Shown one piece after another: positions 10,690 to 19,603 of a stretch of DNA of 20,329 bases (position 1 is its first letter; each line of letters starts with the position of its first letter). The notes below the pieces were generated by a model. That model had not been told where the DNA came from, did not search any database, and was given only the letters and a program-made list of their open reading frames with translations. The stretch is from Saccoglossus kowalevskii. Lineage: Eukaryota > Hemichordata > Enteropneusta > Harrimaniidae. The position numbers were made by a program, and so were the translations under genes. The stretch covers positions 184,890 to 205,218 of the forward strand of contig NW_003151753.1 in assembly GCF_000003605.2 (NCBI RefSeq), given 5' to 3'.

Positions 10690-10696
10690 TTCATAT
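10690..10696. repeat. Right target-site duplication of the SINE
   Basis: TTCATAT follows the A tail and matches the bases directly in front of the tRNA-like head. Confidence 0.75.
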
Positions 10697-10699
10697 AAT

Positions 10700-12790
10700 T
10701 GATGGAAACTATAGGCAGAGACTCGAAAAGCTACATATTTTCTGCATGGTTAAAATAAATATTATAACATGTTCAGACTGGTAAATTGTGGGAGCAATTT
10801 ATAATAATGTTCAGTAAAAATACTGACAACATGCAGTTCACATGTATGTAACTGTGATGAAAATTAATAATTACTAACTCAGGATCTGAGTAATACCTTT
10901 GCAAAAAACAAAAAACCATGCCACTATATACTATAATCTGGATTTCTGCCAAAATTACGATTGTTATTTTGAAACATATCAGCCATATCTACTTTTGCAA
11001 TACCTAGCAACACTGAAGTTTCAAGGTGCCAATTACATACATAAACGGGCCAAAACGTTTTTGTGTTCATCGATTTTCGTCATGCTAATCTTCAAGGTTA
11101 TCATAACAAGTTTTATGTTGGCTGTACTGGGCAGGACTCCAGGTACAGTGGTCAGGGACATAATCATTAAAGTATACATGTATAATTGTTTTTATTTTAG
11201 GGCATTGATACCAGCAAAATTTGATTTCCTTATTATTGTAATGATAACTGTGGTTATTCGGGCAATGATTCACATAGATTTGTTGACACTAGAGGGTGCT
11301 CTATCTTGATGGGGGGCACAGATTTGTACAGCGGAGTAAGTTAAACCCAAATTGAGAAACTCAAATGAAAGTTTCAATTATACTTTCAATAATATAGGTA
11401 TCCAACAATTAGATACAGGCAAGGTGAAATAATTATGTAATCATAGTTTGAAGCGGTTTGTGTCAAAATGAGTTATAATTCCTTTCTTCATACTTCAATT
11501 ATTTGTAACAGCCAAGAGGATATCGAAAATGGCAAAAGAAAATTGTTGAGAGGCAAATAGTCTGAAATGCAGAGGTTTCTATGGTGAAGTTATTTGTTTA
11601 TATCCCAAAATTTGAAAAGGAATGAAAAAGTCATAAGAATAATATTGATATGAATCCTATTTGTTAAAACATTTTGCAAAATTTAATTTAGCAATATTTC
11701 AGTGTAATAATAGTTTTTTCCAATTATAAACAACGTTTTTTTCCATAATGCATATGTGCAGTTACATGCCCAGTAGTGGTCTAAAAGTTGAGTTTTCTAC
11801 CCACAATGCATAGAGTATAACAGTAATATGCTGCAGTAATGCAACATTTTAATTACCCATTAGGCTTGAACTATTAACGGTATGATGAAAATTTAATTAC
11901 ATTTCAGTGATACGGGGTGAATGAAATCGTTGTTTCAAACTTTGCTGTTCAATTTCCTAGAGGAAAAACACATCATGCTCAGTACATGCCAAACTTGAAT
12001 CGAATCAATTAAATTGCGTTAACGAGTACAGGTGGATGCTTTAATAGGGACAGCAGGGAGATATGCACACTGTTACAATTGTAAATCACACATGCACAGT
12101 AAGTGAATTGTAAGTTATACACTTGTCAAAAAAGATGAAGAAAAAGATAATGAAGGATCCATAGAACTGGAAATACACACGTTTTCTAATTGCTGCATCA
12201 CAGTTTCAATTTGACAAACAACATTAGTTCCATTAAGGGTGCATCATGCATTTACGCAATTAAAACAAAATGGATCGTATGTGACATATGTTTATAACAA
12301 ATTCGAAATGTGCATGCTGCATGACTGCCACTAGACACTTTATAAGAAGTGTTCTGTAATGGTGACAGCTTCTAAGATGGTCATGATTCCTGATTCTGTA
12401 CATAAATTGATGCAGATATAACTATCTTGAATCACGGATGTCTAAGCGGGGGAACACCTTTTAATGTAATGGTTATATTCATCAAGAGATTCACATCTAA
12501 TAGCATCAACATGATGCACTCAGTCTCAACTCTCTAACTCCAACATCCACTGACCTGACTGCAAGTGGTCAACCACAAAATTGATCTGTTATTTTTCAGA
12601 AGTGTCAAATTTAATTTAACTCCAGACAGGTACAATCCACGTTCTTCGAGGGGGAAGATAAAGTTTCCCACATCTAGAAATACTCAGCTTAATGCATAAT
12701 GTGACATTTTATGAGCATGTAGACAGGAACAAAAGAGAGAGCTGCTTTAAAACCCCTCTGACTCAACAACAACATATTCTCCCAACTTAA
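10700..12790. other. Non-coding stretch, one long but unsupported open frame
   Basis: The plus strand is open for 136 codons across 10899-11309, but from a TTG. Its translation is hydrophobic and low in complexity, with no recognisable domain, so I do not call it a gene. A CTCF-like string lies at 11285-11301 and a TACATGTA at 11175. Nothing else is recognisable. Confidence 0.5.
11285..11301 (+). promoter_or_regulatory. CTCF-like motif
   Basis: CACTAGAGGGTGC matches the CTCF core consensus CASYAGRKGGCRS at 12 of 13 positions. CTCF is present in bilaterian animals. A similar string lies in reverse orientation at 16956-16972. In this kind of genome such strings can also come from worn repeats, so binding is only a possibility. 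Confidence 0.3.
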
Positions 12791-12794
12791 AAAG

Positions 12795-12893
12795 GGCCAT
12801 CTGCTGCAAGAGTACCAGACAGAAGACCACAGGTTAAAACCAGAATCTGCTTGCTATGAGGTAGACATGCAATCCATTAAGCCACACACCAAT
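12795..12893 (-). mobile_element. tRNA-like SINE head, minus strand, worn
   Basis: On the minus strand, an A-box-like TGGCTTAATGGATTG (12870-12884) is followed about 30 bp downstream by a B-box-like GGTTTTAACCTG (12830-12841). That spacing is usable for an internal RNA polymerase III promoter. The B box has lost the invariant TCGA core. No A tail or target duplication is clear, so this would be a truncated or old copy. It is not close enough to the SINE at 10427-10689 to call them the same family. Confidence 0.4.
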
Positions 12894-12899
12894 TGAAGT

Positions 12900-14605
12900 G
12901 GCTGGCATACAGACAAAATCTCATTCACTAATTGACAATTTAGAGTATAGTGGAAGCCATATTGTTGAGACGGTACATTTTCTACACTTTGCTCATGCTG
13001 ATATACGCCTTAACATATTCACCAATTATTGAATGGTTACATGTTTTGAAAGACAATTATTGAAAAAAAGTTAGATAAACCTTTTTTTATCTCTTATCAG
13101 CAACATGAATGACAACTTTTGACATTTTGCAAAAATAAACCTGCATGATATTTTCTATAATTATTGTCAAATTGATCCGTAGCAAAATAGATTACGTCCA
13201 TCTGCTTGAAAATTAACAAAAGAATCATAGAAAATCACAGAGAAATGTGCAAGATGTTACATCCAAATTTGGAAGGTAAAAATTATAAGATTCAAAAGGC
13301 CATGACTTTGCACTCAATGTGCAAACTCGTTTATGATCTGTCGTATATATATAGTATGCTTCTGTGTAAAAAGATGGTACTCCATCCAGGTAACTATATT
13401 ATGAGAAGTCATTCCATCATTTATCATATAATTAGGATCACACACACATGATTATTTATTATCAGAAAAATTTAACTGGCAATGAACAATTTATTGTCCA
13501 TACATGTATACTGCTATATTTATATAAATTAATAAACGCTGCTTGGACTGATTATATTATCTTCTATATTTATATACTGGGTATATGCACATGTAGATCA
13601 AACTGCAGGATTTTTAGAAATCAAAAACTGAATAAAATAAATACATTGCTGGTCATATAAATTTGTACGATTATGTTTATCAAAATTCAGCACCATGATT
13701 ACAATGCATCGAAGTGGTGATGTATGTACGTAAATCAATAAGAGAAATATGGTTTTCATATTAATATCCATGAAAAGTTGGTTAAGTGGAAAATATGATT
13801 ACTTGATCTATGTTTTTATGTCCACAGCATCCTTCCATGTTTATCACATGACTTCTAACAGATTTTCATCCAGGGGTGTTCGCAAGGTCTTTTGTTTATC
13901 AATACAAATACAGCTAGTCTAGGCGGAAAATACCAGGCTGTACACGCAGGATTAATATGATGACTCACTCAATGCACCTAGGCACTAACAGCACCCCCTC
14001 AGCTGTTTATGAAATCGTAGCTGGACCAGTGCCAAAAGGAGAGCATGTTTTGATTGAGGTTGTCAGTCGAAAACAACCAAATTAGGTCTATTATTGTCAC
14101 AGGGTAGTGGTTCAAGCAGCAGAAAACAACAACTTGAACTTTCAGCAGTGTATTGATTTTATTATCAATGGTAAAAACATTGAATATTATAATTTAATGC
14201 GGCAATAACATACGCGTAGGGAATTATACGGTCGAGTTTATATGTGGAGTAATGCGTACATTGACAAAACATCTGAATAGCTTACAGTTAAAACTGTCAA
14301 CAAATTGTGACAATTGTTTGTATTGTAATAGATTGTTATAATTTTTAGTTCAATTAAAAACCAATATATGAGTCCCATGCATTGCATACTATGCATGTAC
14401 AAATATATTATTTGTTAAGTTGTAACATATGCCGGGCAACCATTGACTGCGGTTCATACATAATCTTTTTTTAAATATAATTTTGGATTTTAAATATTAT
14501 ATAAAATTGATGGGATACACGAGATCAGTTAATAAAGCCTATTAAATCATTGAAGTATGGTTGCACACTTTGATCATCATCACTCATCATTTGTACAATG
14601 TACAT
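12900..14605. other. Non-coding stretch with one short protein-like frame
   Basis: Two AT-rich frames at 13206-13451 and 13448-13660 (plus) translate to Tyr/Ile-rich strings and look accidental. A shorter frame at 13957-14085, 42 codons from ATG to TAG, has a more balanced composition (it includes VYEIVAGPVPKGEHVLIEVV), but has no known relative and no clear splice sites. I list it only as a possible exon. Confidence 0.4.
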
Positions 14606-14613
14606 CTCCTTAA

Positions 14614-14773
14614 CCTTTTGACCGCATTAATTTTTCAGACAACATTTTTTGGTGCAACATATTACACATCTTTATATTTTGTTAATTCTTGATCGAATAA
14701 ATTGACATAATTTTCCATTTCCATTAATCACGTTTTTTTATTACCATTTAAGTGAAATGTTATTTTGAAAAGG
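14614..14773. mobile_element. Possible second TTAA-type MITE, weak
   Basis: The left end reads TTAA-CCTTTTGACCGC (TTAA at 14610-14613). This is close to the right end of the 2626-2851 element read inward, TTAA-CCTTTTCACCAC. The right side reads AAAAGG-TTGA (14768-14777), one base from AAAAGG-TTAA. Beyond these 6-8 bases the two ends do not match, so the inverted repeat is weak. It may be a worn relative of the first element or chance. Confidence 0.25.
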
Positions 14774-14779
14774 TTGAAA

Positions 14780-15180
14780 GAGAAAGGTGATTGACCTTTC
14801 TCACTATGCATTTACATTGCGTACCCTACAGCGGAGCTACATTTTGTACTTTATAGTCAACCAAAATAGATTTGAGTAGAAATGAGAATTCTCTCCAAAC
14901 TTACATGTATCTCTTAATTAAATTATAAATGATATTCTCTTGTGACTGCAAATCTACAATTGCATGCTGGGTTTTAGAAGATAAATACAGATGAATTTTA
15001 ACACATGTACACATATTCTCAGGAGGAAACATCTGGGCATGTTCACAGTCAGGCAACTAGTGAAAACAACAGTGTCTGAAAAATGTACTTTTGGTTAACT
15101 GTTGAGACTCTTCTGAACAGTGTAAACAGGATTACCTCTACATGTGCAACATATATAAATTTGGTTGTTCAAGGTTGTCT
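14780..15180. other. Non-coding DNA, no gene seen
   Basis: Nothing recognisable apart from one TACATGTA at 14902. The sequence grades into the worn 5' part of repeat copy 3. Confidence 0.5.
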
Positions 15181-15184
15181 AAAA

Positions 15185-15924
15185 ATTGAGTTTGTGACAT
15201 TTTAGCAGTTTTCACAAACCATTTGACCAGTGTTCCACACCCTCAGAAATACATGGTACATGCTTAATGCCAATCTTGAATGAAAATCAACAAATCCCGT
15301 CCTAGATACCGCATTTTCCAAAATACAAGGTGGATGCCAGTCGGTCATCTTTGATCTGATTATGAAACAAACTGATATGGACATGTATTCCAATATGTAT
15401 GTCCATAATATGAATGAAAATAGTCCTTACATGTAAGCCTTAGAGATACCTAATAGTAGTGTGGTCAAAAAGCAAGATGGCCGCCGGTCATGGGCATGTA
15501 ATCTGAAATGTATAACGTATGTACCAAATTTTCACAAAAACTGACAAGGCATGCATAAGATATACTTCATTTTCAAAAAAATAAATGGCTGCCTGATGGC
15601 CATCTTTGATCCCATCATGAAAAATTTGCCATAAACATGTTTACTATAAACATGTATAATATGTATGTACCAAATTTGAACAAAAACTGACTAAGCATGC
15701 ATAAGACACCACAATTAAAAAAAAAAAAAAATGGCAGCCAGTCAGCTATCGTGGATTGAATCAATGAACCATTGCATGTGCATATGTCCCATATAAAGTT
15801 CCAGACACATGCAATGAATGAATAGATTTGATTCACAGAGTTCTGAAATACAACTCTGAACAGATGGACGGGCAGGGATCGAATTATAAGTCTCTGTTTC
15901 GAACTTTGTTCGAACAGGGACTAG
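15185..15924 (+). repeat. Hairpin-ended dispersed repeat, copy 3: longest array and intact hairpin
   Basis: Four recognisable units start AAGGTGGATGCC (15329), CAAGATGGCCGCC (ATG 15477), AAATGGCTGCC (ATG 15585) and AAATGGCAGCC (ATG 15731). Spacings are 147, 108 and 146 bp. A partial, worn unit lies before them, from about 15185. Two inner units share GTACCAAATTT and AAAAACTGAC plus AGCATGCATAAGA-like blocks 145 bp apart (15521 and 15666), more alike than the others, which suggests later tandem duplication inside this copy. A short GATGGACGGGCAGGG stands where copy 1 has its minisatellite. The terminal hairpin follows and ends GGGACTAG. Frames on the minus strand across this block are accidental. 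Confidence 0.75.
15889..15922. other. Terminal two-storey hairpin of repeat copy 3
   Basis: Outer arms AGTCTCTG (15889-15896) and CAGGGACT (15915-15922) pair with one G-T wobble. Inner arms TTCGAAC and GTTCGAA pair fully around TTT, with one bulged T between storeys. Compared with copy 1, both sides of the inner stem have changed and pairing is kept (GGAC/GTCC to GAAC/GTTC). AG follows, giving CTAG. Confidence 0.85.
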
Positions 15925-15929
15925 CGGTA

Positions 15930-17410
15930 ATAAAGAAATTGTCAACAAAAGTACAGTAGCTAAACTGTCTTTTTGCCTCTGCTAATGGCTGCATGGGGAC
16001 AGGGGTGGTAGTGATGGCGATATTGTTTGAATTATTTCAGTTACCTCATCGAAATTGGGCCGTCCGAAAAGATCAATTTTTAATTTTAATAATAATGCAT
16101 TCAAATACAAAACTGGCCAATGAATAGACAGTATTTTAGTTTCCCTAAAAAATGAAAGTAATCTGGTCAGCGTTACTAACAAGAAAAACTGACATGATCA
16201 AACTGGCAACATTACAATAACAAGCTTTGGGGGACAGGCAGTAACATGGCAGCATGTGCATCGCCTGTATGGAGACAAATTTAAGAGAAGGAATCAGGTG
16301 AAATTGCATCAGAGAAGTTGATGGATGAGGAGAGACATTTCCCACATTTAAAGAAATGTTTGAAATGTATTTAAAATGAGTTTCTATTTGAGGATTTTTA
16401 TTTGGTAATGGATTAACTCAAATTTGGTAATGAAATCAGTGCGGCACAAAAGCAGACATACAAACAAATATCGTTTAAGATCCACTTTTATGCATGTCAA
16501 ATCTCATTGATCTTGCTGCAAGTTGTCATGACAATCAGTTCGACAGCACGAGCAAGACAACACAGTTTCATGGCAAATGTTTTCATAACCATGGTAACAA
16601 GCATAGACAAATAACACTAAATAATTCAGACATCTTCCAGTGTGTATATTCATTTCTGCCTAAAGACTCAGATAATCATTTCTGCAATCTTTTCTTCAAC
16701 AACAAGACGACTGAAGAGTAACGAGCATTTAAAGATTCCCTTCTAGCAAAGACAAGTTTTAATTTCCGTTTATTCTTTATGCATTTTTCTTTCTCCGACA
16801 ATGCTAACTGATGTTACATTATGGTATGATGGGTGGCTTAAATGAACCATTTTTGGCACATTTCAAACATGTTGTGTTACAAGTACAGTGCCATATGCAA
16901 GCTAGATTGACAAGTTTCTGAAGTATATACATGTGATTTACTGGTCTTTGATAACCAGTGCGCCCTCTATCAGGACTAATTTTGTACGGATTCTTAGTCA
17001 AAGTGATGTTGTTCAAAATCCTGTTGAGTTCACATGTTGACGGCTGTGAAAGTTGGATTTCAAGAAACAGGTAAAAATCTATGTGATTGTATAACAACCA
17101 GTATTGAATGTACAGTTTCTGTTCTATATTAAAGCTAAATTCTATCACTAGCAGCTTTCCAGTAGTTTGGTGTGGGTGTACATTTGACTAAATAGTGCTG
17201 TGGTGCAAATTACATAGTTGTTGCTGGCAATGTACTGTAATGGGCTGAGCATATTTGATAGAAACACTCAACAATTAAAAGTTATCTTTCTTTTGAAAGG
17301 GACAATCAGCTGTAGTATTGTGAACTAATTATTCGTTGCTTCCTTATCTCATGCACTCTACATGACTCTGGGGATTAACCTGCGAGATTGAACAATATCA
17401 GGGATTGAAA
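15930..17410. other. Non-coding stretch with small unrecognised frames
   Basis: Open frames at 16494-16721 (plus, 75 codons) and 16819-17148 (minus, 109 codons from GTG) have no recognisable domain. A frame with no ATG at 16193-16321 (plus) reads VTWQHVHRLYGDKFKRRNQ. It faintly recalls the W-x-H-x3-LY segment of THAP/P-element-like transposases, but it is too short to call. A CTCF-like motif lies at 16956-16972. Confidence 0.4.
16956..16972 (-). promoter_or_regulatory. CTCF-like motif
   Basis: The reverse strand reads TGATAGAGGGCGCACTG, which matches the SYAGRKGGCRS core at 10 of 11 positions. It is oriented opposite to the similar site at 11285-11301. Function is not shown. Confidence 0.3.
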
Positions 17411-17411
17411 T

Positions 17412-17702
17412 ATTTTTTTCCTTGCATGCACAGTGTGCATGTTGAATTTGAAATTTACCTGCACTAAATTGTTGTGAAATGCACCACTTTTAAAGTTATA
17501 ATAAAATTTACTAGTTCTCAATCAATGTGAACACGAAAGAATTTGCTTTTTTTTAGTTACCTTACAATAATTGTTGAACTTAATTTAGGCTTAGTGAATA
17601 TAATGAGAAAATGTTGTGTTCATTGCTACATGCACAGCGTGCACATTATATTTTGAGTTTATTTGCACTAGCTAATAATCTATGTGCATAGTGCAGTGTG
17701 CA
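17412..17702. repeat. Cluster of TGCACA-TGTGCA palindromes in a diverged duplication
   Basis: CATGCACAGTGTGCATG (17425-17441) is a perfect odd palindrome. TGCACAGCGTGCA (17631-17643) is a near copy about 204 bp later, and GTGCAGTGTGCAC ends the block at about 17702. Bases after the first two also match (AAATTTACCTGCACTA against GTTTATTTGCACTA), so a segment of about 200 bp was probably duplicated and has since diverged. I do not recognise the origin. Confidence 0.45.
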
Positions 17703-17704
17703 CC

Positions 17705-18280
17705 AGAGTATTTCGACCCCTGAATATTCACTACTATTTCTTTCTATGTCATTTAACTTCATTCTGGAAATCAGTGCTATGCTTCTGTCCATCAAAAGAA
17801 GCTGCACCAACCATGAACATCATGCCCAAACTCATCCACGACTGAAGCCTACCAACAAGAAAATGATCATATCGGTACACTACAAGTATATCAACGTTGT
17901 AACATCCCGAAAGGTTTAAAATAAAAACTCTACCAGAACTTACCATACAACAATGTACTTAACAACAAATGGAATTACATAATATATCTAGAACATCAAC
18001 ATTACATAACATACTTATCAAGAAATACAGGAGACTACCCTTAGCAACAAAGTCAAAGACATCACATTGTCGTTGGTGGAGATTTGTCGACAGGATAAAA
18101 TCAAGAGCATTTTCGAGGAAATGAAAATATTGGAATAAGCAACCCTAAAGTATATCATATTTTGAGTTACACAAAGATGGTATTAACACTGGCATTATTG
18201 CCTCACGTTTCCACTAACATACGGGACAACATCGTAAATATTAATAAGTACAATCAATAAGCATCAATCAGTGAAAAGCC
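17705..18280 (+). other. Possible 5' part of the Penelope-like relic, unassigned
   Basis: Frames are open for short stretches in the same orientation as the relic that follows. One is 17698-17919; another is a run of about 40 codons at about 18020-18139 rich in Glu, Lys and Ile (SLVEICRQDKIKSIFEEMK). They could be worn N-terminal coding sequence, but I see no diagnostic motif. Confidence 0.3.
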
Positions 18281-19172
18281 AACGTCTCAGACACTTCACT
18301 AACTCCTGCTGAAAAGTATCGCTTTTTCAGTCCAACACCAGTGAAATCCAATAATGTACAATTGAAAACTGATGTAGCTGTTTTAATGCGATGCCTATAG
18401 ATGAAAAACAACAACCAGTTTCGCAATAAAAGTAATTTTATGCCACCGCCAAATCAAGATTCATTCCTTGAATCATATATAATTCTGCTAAACAGGTGAT
18501 ATTACCGACAAAAGCAACTGCATAACCAACACCAAATATAACCTCACCAGGAATAGCCTGGGTCTGACAATGACAACATCACAAACAGAAGGTAGCATTC
18601 AGATCTATTGTCTCCATGATTGGACACCTGACACAATGCCTCTCAGAATTTGTTGACCACCATCTCCAGCATTTGTCTAGATTCATCAACAACATTTTCA
18701 CTATATGGCCAACCAACTTATCAACTATAAATGCATCCTATGATTTTATTAACATATTACATGACACCATTCAATTCACTATGACACACTCTAATACCAC
18801 TATCCAATTCTTAGATGTTAAAGTGCAAATTGATACACAGGGAAACATAAACACTGATTTACACCATGGCCAGCCAATATCTCCATTTTACGTCCATCAC
18901 AGCCCAGACACATGAAGACGAGTATTCCATATGGCCTAGCTATTTGCATTTGCCGTACATGTTCAATTTTAGAATGGTTCATGTACAGCTGCATGAATTG
19001 GAGGAGACCCCACTAAAATAAGAATATCCATCTAATTTTGTCACAGATCAGATCAATTGTGCCATGACTATACCAAGGAATGAATTACTACTGGTACTTA
19101 CAACCAAAAACAAACTAGTACACGCATTGCACTTAATTTGTCACTAATTTTGACCCCAAGAACCCAAATATA
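18281..19172 (+). pseudogene. Penelope-like retroelement reverse transcriptase, decayed and internally deleted
   Basis: Blocks of a Penelope-like reverse transcriptase occur in the right order on the plus strand, in changing frames. First is NVSDTSLTPAEKYRF then FSPTP (18281-18340), typical of the region before the catalytic domain. After an in-frame TAG comes RNKSNFMPPPNQDSFLESYI (to about 18484). Next are HKQKVAFRSIVS (18580-18615), matching the HK..PLRPIVS motif, and CLSEFVDHHLQ. Then FINNIFTIW matches the Y-x-D-D-x-F-x-x-W catalytic motif with both Asp changed to Asn. FTMTHSNTTIQFLDVKV follows, then SIPYGLAICICRTCS (from 18921) and EYPSNFVTDQI (from about 19022), and last TNFDPKNPNI (19143-19172). 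At least two large segments are missing: one before HKQKV, and one between the EFVDHHLQ block and the YxDD-like motif, which includes the first catalytic Asp. Stops and frameshifts confirm it is dead. No GIY-YIG nuclease is seen downstream. Confidence 0.8.
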
Positions 19173-19194
19173 AAATACAAAACTAACTCGCATG

Positions 19195-19341
19195 GTAATG
19201 AAAATTGATCAAAAAAGTCCTGTGTGTTATGTTTGAATGTGACTGGTCAAAGAATGACTGAGAAATGGCTCCGGATGCACAGACAAATGGACCCAAAATT
19301 TATAGTCCTGGATTTCAGACTTTATCTGAAACATGAACTAA
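19195..19341 (+). repeat. Hairpin-ended dispersed repeat, copy 4, 5'-truncated
   Basis: Only the 3' end is left. GTTATGTTTGAATGTGACTG (from 19225) matches the last unit of copy 1 (GTTAAGTTTGATTGTGATTG). Then come CCGGATGCACAGACAAATGG, standing where copy 1 has its minisatellite, and AATTTATAGTCC, close to AATTATAAGTCT of copy 3. The terminal hairpin and ACTAA close the copy. No ATGGCCGCC unit is present. It directly follows the Penelope-like relic in the same orientation. Confidence 0.7.
19304..19339. other. Terminal hairpin of repeat copy 4
   Basis: Inner arms TTTCAGA (19313-19319) and TCTGAAA (19325-19331) pair fully around CTTTA. The outer arms have decayed to AGTCC against GAACT, with only partial pairing. 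The inner stem differs in sequence from copies 1 and 3 but still pairs. Confidence 0.7.
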
Positions 19342-19567
19342 AATGTTGTGGCCCCTAAATCCCTTTGAATCACTCATATTTTGTCTATAAAATGTAAATT
19401 TAATTTTACAAAATTACAAATTCTCCAACTATAGTAGGATATTTTTCTTGATCACAATTATGTATGATATGCTGTTGCGTCAATGATGCACCAGTAAATC
19501 ATTGTGCGTCAATACCGTGTCATATATTGGCTTAGAGGGCACTGTTGATAACCCTGATAAAAATTGT

Positions 19568-19603
19568 CACTCCACTCCACTCCACTCCACTCCACTCCAC
19601 TCC
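19568..19603. repeat. (CACTC)n microsatellite
   Basis: Seven perfect CACTC units plus one base. The frame of 100 codons running through it (19545-19847) starts at a TTG and has no recognisable domain. Confidence 0.95.

Noticed and set aside
10401-10698. Frames of 97 and 80 codons on opposite strands
   Set aside because: Both run through the SINE, a non-coding Pol III-derived element.
10899-11309. 136-codon frame on the plus strand
   Set aside because: It starts at TTG, has a hydrophobic, low-complexity translation with no domain, and lies in AT-rich DNA where such frames arise by chance.
16819-17148. 109-codon frame on the minus strand
   Set aside because: It starts at GTG, has no recognised domain, and overlaps the CTCF-like string. 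Chance is the simpler reading.
17698-17919. 73-codon frame before the Penelope-like relic
   Set aside because: It has the same orientation as the relic but no diagnostic motif, so I did not extend the pseudogene to include it.
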